DNA of 15,313 bases from Alcaligenaceae bacterium (GTDB taxonomy: Bacteria > Pseudomonadota > Gammaproteobacteria > Burkholderiales > Burkholderiaceae_B), in assembly GCA_029265335.1 (NCBI GenBank), contig JAJUJN010000012.1:1-15313 (forward strand), given 5' to 3'. Below, in pieces: positions 1 to 7,504 of the stretch. The notes beneath the pieces are model-generated. The model searched no databases and was not told the DNA's origin. It saw nothing but the letters and a program-made list of their open reading frames with translations. Numbering within the stretch: the first letter of the stretch is position 1; each line of letters starts with the position of its first letter. The translations under genes and the position numbers were made by a program.

Positions 1-1106
1 ACCACGGTGGGCGCAAAGAAATTGCCCTTGCCGCCGGCCAGTTCCAGACGTTCGCCGCCCAAGATGATTTCGCCACCGCGTGAACGGGAATCCGCCACGA
101 AGGCCTCCATGGCGTCGACCCTGCGCTCGTGAGCCAGCGGCCCCATGTGGGTGGAGTCTTCCAGGCCGCTACCCACCTGAATCTTTTGCAGGGCGTCAAC
201 GAACTTTTCGGCGAAGTTATCGTAAACGGTGTCTTGCACATAGAAGCGGGTGGGCGAAATGCACACCTGGCCGGCATTGCGAATCTTGAAGCGGGCCAGC
301 TGCTTGGCAGCCACATCGAGATCGGCATCGTCGAACACCAGCACCGGCGAGTGACCACCCAGCTCGAGAGTCACACGCTTCATGTGGGCACCGGCCATGG
401 CCGCCAGTTGCTTGCCCACCGGCACCGACCCCGTGAACGAAATCTTGCGAACGATGGGCGATTCAATCAAATAGGTGGAGATTTCGCTGGGCACACCCCA
501 CACGATGTTCAAGACGCCGGGCGGCAGGCCGGCTTCTTGAAACAGGCGGGCCATGGCCACCACAGCGCTGGGCGCATCTTCGGGCCCCTTGAGAATGATG
601 GTGCACCCTGCCCCCACCGCAGCGCTTACTTTACGGATGGCCTGGTTGAACGGAAAGTTCCAGGGAGTGAACGCCGCGCACACACCCACGGGCTCGCGCA
701 CCACCATCTGGCGCACGGCCGGATCGCGCGCCGGCACCACGCGGCCGTAAATGCGTCGTGCTTCTTCGGCGTGCCAATCGGCGTGATCGGCGCACATCTG
801 CACTTCGGCCACCGCTTCGCGCACAGGTTTGCCCTGGTCGAGCGTGATATTGCGTCCGATCTCGTTGGCGCGTTCTCGGATCAGCTCGCCCACGCGTCGC
901 AGAATGCGAGAACGTTCGAGTGGAGAGCTTTTGCGCCAGCTCTGAAAAGCCCGCTGCGCGGCGTCGAGGGCGCGATCGAGATCGGCCTGGGTAGCGTGGG
1001 GCAATTGCCCGATAACCTCACCCGTGGCCGGGTTGAGAACGTCCTGGGTTTGACGCCCCGATTCGATGAATTCGCCATCGATATAAAGTGCAAGCTGCTC
1101 GTACAT
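1..1106 (-). CDS. NAD(P)-dependent succinate-semialdehyde dehydrogenase-type aldehyde dehydrogenase (3' end outside window)
   Basis: Aldehyde dehydrogenase superfamily enzyme, which oxidises an aldehyde to the acid with NAD(P)+ in the cytoplasm. The first 368 codons are visible; family members are about 480 residues, so roughly 110 are missing past the left edge. The protein starts [13 protein letters not shown]. It shows the substrate/cofactor segment [11 protein letters not shown], the coenzyme loop FTGSVPVGK, the general base Glu248 in LELGGHSP and the nucleophile Cys282 in NAGQVCISP. The 34-residue Glu-to-Cys spacing is the standard one. The ATG at 1104-1106 is preceded by a strong GAGGAGA ribosome binding site. 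The GabD-like resemblance (succinate semialdehyde to succinate) is from memory. Other aldehydes, such as glutarate semialdehyde, are possible because no neighbour (no gabT) fixes the substrate. Class is sure, substrate moderately so. Confidence 0.9.
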   Translation of the reverse strand, partial: MYEQLALYIDGEFIESGRQTQDVLNPATGEVIGQLPHATQADLDRALDAAQRAFQSWRKSSPLERSRILRRVGELIRERANEIGRNITLDQGKPVREAVAEVQMCADHADWHAEEARRIYGRVVPARDPAVRQMVVREPVGVCAAFTPWNFPFNQAIRKVSAAVGAGCTIILKGPEDAPSAVVAMARLFQEAGLPPGVLNIVWGVPSEISTYLIESPIVRKISFTGSVPVGKQLAAMAGAHMKRVTLELGGHSPVLVFDDADLDVAAKQLARFKIRNAGQVCISPTRFYVQDTVYDNFAEKFVDALQKIQVGSGLEDSTHMGPLAHERRVDAMEAFVADSRSRGGEIILGGERLELAGGKGNFFAPTV

Positions 1107-1259
1107 GAAATCTCCTCGAACGCGGCAGAAATGGGCAATGGCGGACACCAGAGGCACCCGCACGCTGTGCGCTATGGTACCGGATTTCGCTGTTCGGCCC
1201 GTAGCCTAGTCCACTTACCAACTGCCGAAAAAATAGTGCCTCTCGTCAAGTTTGTTCCA

Positions 1260-1265
1260 TATAAT
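1260..1265 (+). promoter_or_regulatory. Possible -10 element (TATAAT) ahead of the lipoprotein gene
   Basis: A perfect TATAAT lies in the AT-rich middle of the 261-bp gap between the divergent aldehyde dehydrogenase (start 1106) and lipoprotein (start 1368) genes. No acceptable -35 hexamer is seen 16-18 bp upstream and there is no TGn extension, so an activator would be needed if it works. It would give a leader of about 95 nt. The rest of the gap (1107-1367) holds no gene or RNA that I can recognise. Confidence 0.3.
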
Positions 1266-1367
1266 TTTTTCAAAGCCCATCCCCGGCATTCACGCAGTCT
1301 TCGCACATCTCACACCCCTTCTCTCTTCAAGTCGAAATTCGCTTCGTCAACCCTCAGGGGAACATCA

Positions 1368-2207
1368 ATGAAAGGCGTCTATGTGAGTAGGCCATTGGCG
1401 GCGCTCGCCGTGGGGCTGGCCGGGGGGCTTGCGGGTTGTGGTGGCGATAGCAATTCCAGCCCCCCCGAAACCGTCACGCCCGAGCCGCCAAGCACCGAGT
1501 CCACGGCAACGTCACAAATACTGCGTAACGACGTGCTGGTGCAAGCTGAGATCTGGGAGGTTGAACCCAAAATCTACACTGCCAACCTGGCCGTAGTCGG
1601 TTCGGTGGGCATCCCGGGCATGAGCCTCGACGATCTCGCCCGTACCGAACAGTTGGTACGCATGGCGGGCGGCAACTGGAGCCACGCCACCGGCGCCAAC
1701 CCTACGCTGGGTTCCTACACCAGCAGCCCGGGGCCAGACGACGTCGCAGGCGCATTTGGTTACCCGGCCGAATATACCGACGGTTTACCCATCGTATTTT
1801 CTTGGCCGGTGCTGCCCAGCAGCATCAATCCCGAAGATTTTCTATTCACGCTTAGCAACGGCACGCAGGTCACGCCGCAACTTGCCAGCTTCGGTCCCAA
1901 CGTCGACTACAACGAGCGTTCCACGGTGGTGGTGTTCGGGAGCTTCGGCAATCGTCTGAGCCCCGGCACGCCCGGCGCCATTTACCCCGTCAAGGTTGAA
2001 GTGGTAGACGACGGCACCCCGTTGCAGCTGGTGGGCCCCGGCCCACGGTTCGTCAACGCCGTCGGAATGTCCGCGCAAGCCGGTACCAGCTACGGCCACC
2101 CCCTCGATGCGCCACAAGATCGCGCTGGGCCGCGCCTGGTGGCGGCCAAACTCACCCGGATGTCCAATATAGGTGATATCGCTCCGCCCTTTTTTGTGGG
2201 GGCTTAA
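1368..2207 (+). CDS. Predicted lipoprotein of unknown function, ended early by an in-frame TAA
   Basis: I do not recognise the family. The N-terminus is a lipoprotein signal peptide: a basic start, a hydrophobic Ala/Leu/Gly stretch and the lipobox L21-A22-G23-C24, so the mature protein would be acylated on Cys24. The +2 residue is Gly, not the Asp that retains lipoproteins in the inner membrane, which fits Lol-dependent export to the outer membrane. A Ser/Pro/Thr/Glu-rich linker (about 27-50) leads to a globular part with many short beta-like segments. The ATG at 1368 follows an AGGGGA ribosome binding site. The open frame extends far upstream, but that part lies antisense to the aldehyde dehydrogenase and is a shadow. 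The protein is 279 residues as it stands. The same frame continues past the stop with normal coding character to 2495, so the native product was probably about 375 residues. Confidence 0.75.
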   Translation: MKGVYVSRPLAALAVGLAGGLAGCGGDSNSSPPETVTPEPPSTESTATSQILRNDVLVQAEIWEVEPKIYTANLAVVGSVGIPGMSLDDLARTEQLVRMAGGNWSHATGANPTLGSYTSSPGPDDVAGAFGYPAEYTDGLPIVFSWPVLPSSINPEDFLFTLSNGTQVTPQLASFGPNVDYNERSTVVVFGSFGNRLSPGTPGAIYPVKVEVVDDGTPLQLVGPGPRFVNAVGMSAQAGTSYGHPLDAPQDRAGPRLVAAKLTRMSNIGDIAPPFFVGA

Positions 2208-2495
2208 CACAATGACGGCCTCACTCTGTACGGCGACGAAGCTGCCATGCGCCACATCATCGCGGTCGAGGTGCCATCGCAGCCGCCCTATTCGGCAGTC
2301 TACAACCCGGGTGGGCCGGGAAGCGACTCGACTCCCGGGGTGCGCTACAGCGCGGCCAGTCCGGCCCACGTGCAACCGGTTTGGATCGCGCTCGACGAGG
2401 TCACCCAAGTCACCTATATTGCACCGGGGCTGGAGCTGCCCGATGCACTGCTGGAACAACTCGAACAGCTGGAGAAGAAAGGGTCGGCTCCCTAG
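2208..2495 (+). pseudogene. In-frame continuation of the lipoprotein gene beyond the TAA
   Basis: Directly after the TAA at 2205-2207 the same frame runs 95 more codons to a TAG at 2493-2495. Codons keep the G/C third-position bias of the window and the protein looks ordinary (NDGLTLYGDEAAMRHIIAVE, later WIALDEVTQVTYIAPGLELP, ending in a Leu/Glu-rich helix). The only ATG inside (2247) has no ribosome binding site, so an independent 82-residue gene is unlikely. The simplest reading is a single substitution making TAA, for example from CAA (Gln), GAA or AAA. A sequencing error or a real nonsense allele would look the same. The downstream gene starts only after this frame ends, which fits 1368-2495 having been one gene. 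Confidence 0.6.
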
Positions 2496-2505
2496 CGTGC
2501 TGCGT

Positions 2506-2511
2506 TACACT
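2506..2511 (+). promoter_or_regulatory. Possible -10 element (TACACT) for the DUF2863-like gene
   Basis: TACACT sits in the 43-bp gap before the ATG at 2539 and would give a leader of about 20 nt. The matching -35 position (2483-2488, GTCGGC) is poor and falls in the end of the preceding frame. The gene may instead be co-transcribed with the lipoprotein gene. Confidence 0.25.
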
Positions 2512-2538
2512 GTCTGTTGCTTCATTCAGTCTCGCATC

Positions 2539-3759
2539 ATGGCCCGTACCCGTCTTACCCGCCCCGCTCGCAGCAACCGCGACGCTGAGCGACTCATCCA
2601 ACTGGCCGCGGCACTCAGTGCCTCTGGCAGCCGCACCGAAGATCGCTTCTGGGAGCGACAGCTCGAGAGTTTGCTGTCCAGGCTTTTGCGTAATGGCCAC
2701 GACCAGGCCATAGAAACCGCACTCGATCACCTCCTCATTGCCGACGCCAACGCCTACGAGGTTTTGATCGAACTCTGCGAGGCCCTCACCGAAGGCACCG
2801 TGTTGGAACACGATGGGCAACCTTTCGACGTGCTTCTGATCGTGGCGCCTATCGCTGCCTGGACGCGCTACCAAATTCCTTACGGCCCGATTCGCTACGA
2901 CGCGCTGGGGGCTTTGCAGGCACAGCTGCACGGCCATGTGCTGTCGGCGCAAAGTCGTTTGGCGCTCGCGCCACAACTGCTTTCTGTCGATCAAATGCCA
3001 CGCAGCTTTTCAGCCACCCAGCAATGGCTCACTCGCTTGGGAAGCCTGGCGCTCAACCCCGACTCCGGCCAAAAGATCAGCTTTCCCGAAGTCGAAGACA
3101 TGCCCAGCATGTTGGCCGACACCCGCTATGTGGTCGGTGCCGTGGCTGTGCCGCAGGGGGAGCCTATCTTCCGCTGGCAAGAACATCCCGAAGATGCTGT
3201 GGCCGCGCGTCAGCAAGCGCTCGAACAATGGGCGGCTCAAGTCGAGCCTACCCTGGCTGGTCTCATGCCAGGTTGCGGTCTCGAAATTCTGCTACCCGAC
3301 GCCTGGTATGTGGCCAACCGCGAAGCAGACCGGCGGGTGCGGCCCTTGGCCGTGCAGGCTGCCGTGACCTGGCTTGAAGGTGCCCTGGGTGTAGGCGCCG
3401 ACCAACTCCGCGCCGTGGTGGCCGGTTGCGGCGAACAGCACATCGATGAATACCGCATCGGGTTCACGCCGCGCGACAGCAACCACGTGCTCTATGGTTG
3501 CATCTGGCCGCTGTTCGGCCGTGAGGGAGCCGACGACACCGTGGCCGAAACCGAACACGGCATCCCGCTCGACACCATGGATCGCATCGTGGAGCTTCTG
3601 CGCGCCAACGGTCTGGCCGAAATCCGTCGCTTGCCCGGCTTGCTGCCGCCCGAATTCTGCGAAGATTGCGGCGCGCCCTTTTTTCCCAACCCTCTGGGCG
3701 AAATGCTGCACGCCGAAATGCCCGAAGATGCGGAGTTCACTCCGCCACAGTTCCACTGA
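2539..3759 (+). CDS. DUF2863 family protein, function unknown
   Basis: A 406-residue, probably cytoplasmic protein with no signal peptide or membrane segment. By recalled resemblance it matches DUF2863 proteins, known mainly from Burkholderiales and of unknown role. It begins MARTRLTRPARSNRDAERLI, a basic, DNA/RNA-binding-like start followed by helical sequence. It ends with EFCEDCGAPFFPNP, where Cys374 and Cys377 form a lone CxxC knuckle that could bind zinc or iron with a partner. The ATG at 2539 is chosen by the family-like N-terminus. The frame is open back to 2173, and a GTG at 2497 with an upstream GAGAAGAAAGGG is the alternative start. It follows the lipoprotein gene by 43 bp on the same strand and ends at a strong hairpin. 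Gene sure, family name fairly sure, function unknown. Confidence 0.85.
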   Translation: MARTRLTRPARSNRDAERLIQLAAALSASGSRTEDRFWERQLESLLSRLLRNGHDQAIETALDHLLIADANAYEVLIELCEALTEGTVLEHDGQPFDVLLIVAPIAAWTRYQIPYGPIRYDALGALQAQLHGHVLSAQSRLALAPQLLSVDQMPRSFSATQQWLTRLGSLALNPDSGQKISFPEVEDMPSMLADTRYVVGAVAVPQGEPIFRWQEHPEDAVAARQQALEQWAAQVEPTLAGLMPGCGLEILLPDAWYVANREADRRVRPLAVQAAVTWLEGALGVGADQLRAVVAGCGEQHIDEYRIGFTPRDSNHVLYGCIWPLFGREGADDTVAETEHGIPLDTMDRIVELLRANGLAEIRRLPGLLPPEFCEDCGAPFFPNPLGEMLHAEMPEDAEFTPPQFH

Positions 3760-3767
3760 AACGACAA

Positions 3768-3792
3768 CGGGCCCCCGATTACCGGGGGCCCG
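3768..3792. terminator. Bidirectional hairpin terminator between convergent genes
   Basis: A perfect 10-bp GC stem (CGGGCCCCCG, 3768-3777, with its complement at 3783-3792) closes a 5-nt loop. It lies 8 bp past the stop of the DUF2863-like gene and 33 bp past the stop of the thiolase on the other strand. There is no long T tract on either side; the minus strand continues TTGTCGTTT. Placement and stem strength make a shared terminator likely. Confidence 0.8.
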
Positions 3793-3825
3793 CTCTGGCT
3801 GGCAGCTACGAGGCGCTGGCTTTGC

Positions 3826-5028
3826 TTACACGCGCTCGAGGATGAGAGCGATACCCTGCCCCACGCCAATGCACATGGTGCACAGGGCGTAGCGGCCGCC
3901 AGTGGCCTGCAGCTGATACATGGCAGTGGTAGCCAGACGCGCGCCCGAAGCCCCGAGCGGGTGACCGATGGCAATGGCGCCACCGTTCGGGTTCACGCGG
4001 GGATCGTCGTCGGCCAAGCCCAGCTCACGAGTGACTGCCAAGCCTTGAGCGGCGAATGCTTCGTTCAGCTCGATGACGTCCATTTGGTCGATCGACAACC
4101 CCGCCTTGGCCAGCACCTTGAGGCTGGCGGTGATGGGGCCAATCCCCATGATGCGAGGCTCCACACCGGTGGCTGCGGTGGCCACGATGCGGGCGCGCGG
4201 GGTGAGCCCCTGCTTGGCTGCCATGGCTTCCGATGCCACCAGCAGGGCCGCCGAGCCATCGTTCACCCCTGAGGCGTTGCCGGCTGTGATGGTGCCATCG
4301 GCTTTGACGATGGGACGCAGCTTGCTCAGCGCCTCCAAGGTGGTGGACGGCCGGGGATGCTCGTCGTGGTCGAAAATGATGGGGTCGCCCTTGCGTTGCG
4401 GAATGCTCACCGGCAGCAGCTCTGACTTGAAGAAGCCGCGCTCGTTGGCCGCCGCCCAACGCTGCTGGCTGCGCAGCGCAAAAGCGTCTTGATCGGCACG
4501 CGAAATGCCGTATTGCTCCGCCACATTCTCGGCGGTTTCAGGCATGGAATCGATGCCGAACTGCTGCTTCATGATGGGGTTGACGAAGCGCCAGCCGATG
4601 GTGGTGTCTTCGATTTTTGCGCTGCGTGAGAAAGCGGTTTCGGCCTTGCCCATCACGAACGGCGCGCGGCTCATGCTCTCCACACCGCCGGCGATGCCGA
4701 ATTCGATTTCGCCCGATTTGATGCCACGCGCCACGATGCCGAGAGCGTCGAGGCTGGAGCCGCACAGTCGGTTGACCGTGCTGCCCGGCACTTCTTGCGG
4801 CAGACCTGCCAACAACAAGGCCATGCGGGCAACGTTGCGGTTGTCTTCGCCGGCCTGGTTGGCGCAACCGTAAATGACATCTTCTACCGCAGCCCAATCC
4901 ACTTTGGGATTGCGCTCCATGAGCGCGAGCAGAGGCTTGGCAGCGAGGTCGTCGGCGCGAACGGTTGACAACGAACCCCCGTAGCGGCCGAAGGGCGTGC
5001 GAATGGCGTCGCAGATGAAGGCTTCCAT
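3826..5028 (-). CDS. pcaF: Acetyl-CoA acyltransferase, 3-oxoadipyl-CoA thiolase type
   Basis: A degradative thiolase of exactly 400 residues, the usual length for 3-oxoadipyl-CoA thiolase (PcaF/PaaJ), which cleaves 3-oxoadipyl-CoA with CoA to succinyl-CoA and acetyl-CoA. The three catalytic residues are present: Cys89 in NRLCGSSLDA, His356 in GHPLGASGAR and Cys386 in CTMCIGVGQG; NEAFAAQ (322-328) is the fourth family motif. The start reads MEAFICDAIRTPFGRYGG. ATG at 5026-5028 has an AGGAG ribosome binding site about 8 nt away. The gene is last in a minus-strand run, 22 nt after fumarase, and ends at the hairpin. No other aromatic-degradation gene is nearby, so activity on other 3-oxoacyl-CoAs is possible; the symbol is tentative. 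Confidence 0.9.
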   Translation of the reverse strand: MEAFICDAIRTPFGRYGGSLSTVRADDLAAKPLLALMERNPKVDWAAVEDVIYGCANQAGEDNRNVARMALLLAGLPQEVPGSTVNRLCGSSLDALGIVARGIKSGEIEFGIAGGVESMSRAPFVMGKAETAFSRSAKIEDTTIGWRFVNPIMKQQFGIDSMPETAENVAEQYGISRADQDAFALRSQQRWAAANERGFFKSELLPVSIPQRKGDPIIFDHDEHPRPSTTLEALSKLRPIVKADGTITAGNASGVNDGSAALLVASEAMAAKQGLTPRARIVATAATGVEPRIMGIGPITASLKVLAKAGLSIDQMDVIELNEAFAAQGLAVTRELGLADDDPRVNPNGGAIAIGHPLGASGARLATTAMYQLQATGGRYALCTMCIGVGQGIALILERV

Positions 5029-5050
5029 GATGTGTGCTCCTGTTTGGGTT

Positions 5051-6586
5051 TCAGACCGTGCTGGTGGCAGTGCTGTCGGTGCTCATGGCCTCGATTTTTG
5101 CCTTCCACATACGTGGACCAGTGTCATGCACCGACACGCCGCGGGCGTCGACCGCCACGGTAACCGGCATATCCTGCACTTCAAATTCGTGAATGGCTTC
5201 CATACCGAGATCGTCGAAGGCCACGACGCGTGCCGCCCGGATGGCTCGCGACACCAGATAGGCCGCACCGCCCACTGCCATGAGGTAGGCTGCGCCGTGG
5301 CGCTTGATGGATTCCACGGCAATGGGCCCGCGCTCGGCTTTGCCGACCATGGCCAATAGCCCGGTATCGAGCATCATATCGGTGTAGGCGTCCATGCGGG
5401 TGGCCGTGGTGGGGCCAGCCGGGCCGACGGCTTCGTCGCGCACCGCATCCACGGGCCCTACGTAATAGATCACGCGATTCTTGAAATCCACCGGCAAGGG
5501 CTCGCCCGCGTCTTTGAGCTTTTTCATGCGCATGTGCGCCGCGTCGCGCCCGGTAAGGAGCTTGCCGCTCAGAAGCAGGGTTTGGCCAGGCTGCCACGAA
5601 GCCACCTCTTCGCGGGTGAGTTCGTCGAGATTGATGCGACGGGAGTTGTCGTAGTCGGGCACCCAATCGATCTTGGGCCAATCGTCGAGACTGGGCGGTT
5701 CGAGCTGTGCCGGCCCACTGCCGTCGAGCGTGAAATGCACGTGACGCGTGGCCGCACAGTTAGGAATCATGGCAATGGGTTTGGAGGCTGCGTGCGTGGG
5801 GGCGGTATGGATCTTGACGTCGAGCACGGTGGTGAGCCCGCCCAGACCCTGCGCGCCAATACCCAGAGCGTTGACCTTCTCGTAGAGCTCGACTCGCAGC
5901 TTTTCGACGTCGGTCTGTGGGCCACGCGCCAGCAGTTCAGACATATCGATGTCTTCCATGAGCGACTGCTTGGCCATGAGCATGGCTTTTTCGGCCGTGC
6001 CCCCTACCCCGATGCCGAGCATCCCCGGGGGACACCAGCCCGCACCCATTTCAGGCAGTTTCTTGAGCACCCAATCGACGATCGACTGACCCGGATTGAG
6101 CATGGCGAACTGAGTTTTGTTCTCGGAACCACCACCCTTGGCCGCCACCTGAACTTCGACCGTATGTCCGGGCACCAGCTCCACGCTCAACACACAGGGC
6201 GTGTTGTCGCGCGTGTTGCGCCGCTCGAAGATCGGATCGGCCACGATCGACGCCCGCAAGGGATTATTGGGGTCGAGATAACCACGGCGTACACCTTCGT
6301 CACAGACCTCTTGCAGGGTTTGGCCGTTGAGGTCGAGACGAACCTCGGTTCCTACCTTCAGGAAAACGTTGACCACGCCGGTATCCTGGCAGATCGGTCG
6401 GCGGCCTTCGGCGCTCATGCGCGAATTGGTGAGAATCTGGGCAATGGCATCGCGGGCAGCGGGGTTCTGCTCGCGCTCATAAGCCTGTGCCAGGTGCCGG
6501 ATGTAATCGGCGGGATGGTAGAAGCTGATGAACTGAACGGCATCCGCGATGGATTGCACGATGTCGTCGGCGCGCACTGTGGTCAT
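5051..6586 (-). CDS. fumA: Class I fumarate hydratase ([4Fe-4S])
   Basis: Iron-sulfur fumarase, interconverting fumarate and malate in the TCA cycle, 511 residues. Three cysteines match the conserved cluster ligands of class I fumarases: Cys66 in PICQDTG, Cys185 in GAGWCPPGMLGIGVGG and Cys277 in IPNCAATRH. The N-terminal alpha domain (about 1-300) is followed by the beta domain, with LLLSGKLLTGRDAAHMRM and VGPAGPTTATRMD near the junction and the C-terminal half. The ATG at 6584-6586 is taken as the start: it begins MTTVRADDIV and has a GTGAG segment 6 nt upstream. A TTG seven codons earlier is a weak alternative. It precedes the thiolase by 22 nt and follows fpr by 63 bp. L-tartrate dehydratases share this fold, but the fused alpha/beta length favours fumarase. 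Confidence 0.92.
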   Translation of the reverse strand: MTTVRADDIVQSIADAVQFISFYHPADYIRHLAQAYEREQNPAARDAIAQILTNSRMSAEGRRPICQDTGVVNVFLKVGTEVRLDLNGQTLQEVCDEGVRRGYLDPNNPLRASIVADPIFERRNTRDNTPCVLSVELVPGHTVEVQVAAKGGGSENKTQFAMLNPGQSIVDWVLKKLPEMGAGWCPPGMLGIGVGGTAEKAMLMAKQSLMEDIDMSELLARGPQTDVEKLRVELYEKVNALGIGAQGLGGLTTVLDVKIHTAPTHAASKPIAMIPNCAATRHVHFTLDGSGPAQLEPPSLDDWPKIDWVPDYDNSRRINLDELTREEVASWQPGQTLLLSGKLLTGRDAAHMRMKKLKDAGEPLPVDFKNRVIYYVGPVDAVRDEAVGPAGPTTATRMDAYTDMMLDTGLLAMVGKAERGPIAVESIKRHGAAYLMAVGGAAYLVSRAIRAARVVAFDDLGMEAIHEFEVQDMPVTVAVDARGVSVHDTGPRMWKAKIEAMSTDSTATSTV

Positions 6587-6649
6587 GGACAGCTCACAAA
6601 TAAACAAACCTCATAGTTTAGCGTGAAAGCCTTGGCGCACCGTGCAGGA

Positions 6650-7426
6650 TCACTTCTCGACAAAGGCGCGTTCGATCACATAATCGCCCGGCTGCCCCAC
6701 CCCTTCCGAGATTTTGAAGCCGCGTGCGTCGAGCATGCCACCTACGTCGGTGAGCATGGCGGGGCTCCCGCAGATCATGGCGCGATCGCGGCTTGGGTCG
6801 AGCGGCGGAAGCTTGTTGTCTTCCCACAGCTTGCCGCTTTCAATGGCGTGGGTGATTCGCCCCGGATTTTGAAACGGCTCGCGCGTAACGAGCGGGTAGT
6901 AGATCAGTTTGCCTTGCACCATGTCGCCAAAGAACTCGTTGGCAGGGAGCTCATTCTGAATGTAGTCGGCGTAGGCCAATTCGCTTTTCCAGCGCACACC
7001 GTGCACCAGCACGACCTTTTGGAAGCGCTCGTAGACCTCGGGATCTTTGATGATGCTCATGAAGGGCGCCAGGCCCGTGCCGGTGGCAAAGAGGTAGAGG
7101 TTTTCGCCGGGCAGGAGGTCGTCGACAACGAGGGTGCCCACCGGCTTGCGACTGATCAGCACGGAATCGCCCTCTTGCAGATGCTGCAGGCGAGACGTGA
7201 GAGGCCCATCGGGCACTTTGATGCTGAGGAACTCGAGGTTTTCTTCGTAGTTGGCACTGGCGATGCTGTAGGCGCGCATCAGAGGCTTGCCTTCGACTTC
7301 CAGACCGAGCATGACGAAATGGCCGTTATGAAAACGCAGCGCGGGATCGCGCGTGGTCTTGAAGCTGAAGAGTGTATCGTTCCAGTGATGCACACTGAGC
7401 ACGCGTTCGGTATTGAAAGCCGCCAT
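6650..7426 (-). CDS. fpr: Ferredoxin/flavodoxin--NADP+ reductase
   Basis: FAD-dependent reductase that passes electrons between NADPH and ferredoxin or flavodoxin in the cytoplasm, 258 residues, the typical bacterial length. Visible motifs are the FAD-binding RAYSIAS (51-57) with PDGPLTSRL (72-80), the NADP-binding GTGLAPFMS (116-124), ICGSP (218-222), and a C-terminal VIERAFVEK (250-258) of the subclass whose tail extends past the flavin. The ATG at 7424-7426 has a modest GGAAA about 10 nt upstream. A 59-bp very AT-rich gap separates it from tatD, so it probably has its own promoter. In some proteobacteria fpr is induced by oxidative stress, and it lies next to an oxygen-labile Fe-S fumarase here; any functional link is inference. 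Confidence 0.93.
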   Translation of the reverse strand: MAAFNTERVLSVHHWNDTLFSFKTTRDPALRFHNGHFVMLGLEVEGKPLMRAYSIASANYEENLEFLSIKVPDGPLTSRLQHLQEGDSVLISRKPVGTLVVDDLLPGENLYLFATGTGLAPFMSIIKDPEVYERFQKVVLVHGVRWKSELAYADYIQNELPANEFFGDMVQGKLIYYPLVTREPFQNPGRITHAIESGKLWEDNKLPPLDPSRDRAMICGSPAMLTDVGGMLDARGFKISEGVGQPGDYVIERAFVEK

Positions 7427-7484
7427 AAAGGTGTTTCCGTAATTTCTGACTGCGGGTAATTTGCCAATAAAAACAATAACTTAA

Positions 7485-7504
7485 TTTACCTCATTTCGGG
7501 TAAA
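7485..7504 (-). terminator. Weak hairpin followed by a T-rich tract at the end of the lol-tatD operon
   Basis: On the minus strand TTTACC (7504-7499) pairs with GGTAAA (7490-7485) around an 8-nt loop, overlapping the tatD stop. The strand then continues through a T-rich run (GTTATTGTTTTTATT). The stem is only 6 bp and AT-rich, so this is a partial or false terminator candidate. The same AT-rich stretch may hold the fpr promoter, but I cannot assign clear -35/-10 boxes. Confidence 0.25.

Noticed and set aside
129..1106. Long plus-strand open frame upstream of and in frame with the lipoprotein gene
   Set aside because: It is antisense to the aldehyde dehydrogenase, whose motifs are clear, and its His/Gly/Arg-rich protein looks like a GC-driven shadow. 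The lipoprotein signal peptide and ribosome binding site fix the start at 1368.
1150..1243. 8-bp inverted repeat AGAGGCAC / GTGCCTCT (1150-1157 and 1236-1243)
   Set aside because: The arms are 78 bp apart and an 8-bp match within a 260-bp gap is expected fairly often by chance; no duplications or mobile gene accompany it.
2247..2495. Independent small gene of 82 codons
   Set aside because: No ribosome binding site precedes the ATG at 2247, and codons upstream of it back to the TAA are equally gene-like, which fits a continuation of the lipoprotein frame better.
3961..5028. Several open frames on both strands inside the thiolase gene
   Set aside because: All overlap the thiolase with its complete catalytic set; their proteins are Arg/Ser/Pro-rich shadows.
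5534..6616. 360-codon plus-strand open frame
   Set aside because: It is fully antisense to the fumarase gene, His- and Gly-rich, with no recognisable domain: a codon-bias shadow.
6623..7459. 278-codon plus-strand open frame
   Set aside because: Antisense to fpr over its whole length; the fpr motifs are intact, so this is a shadow.
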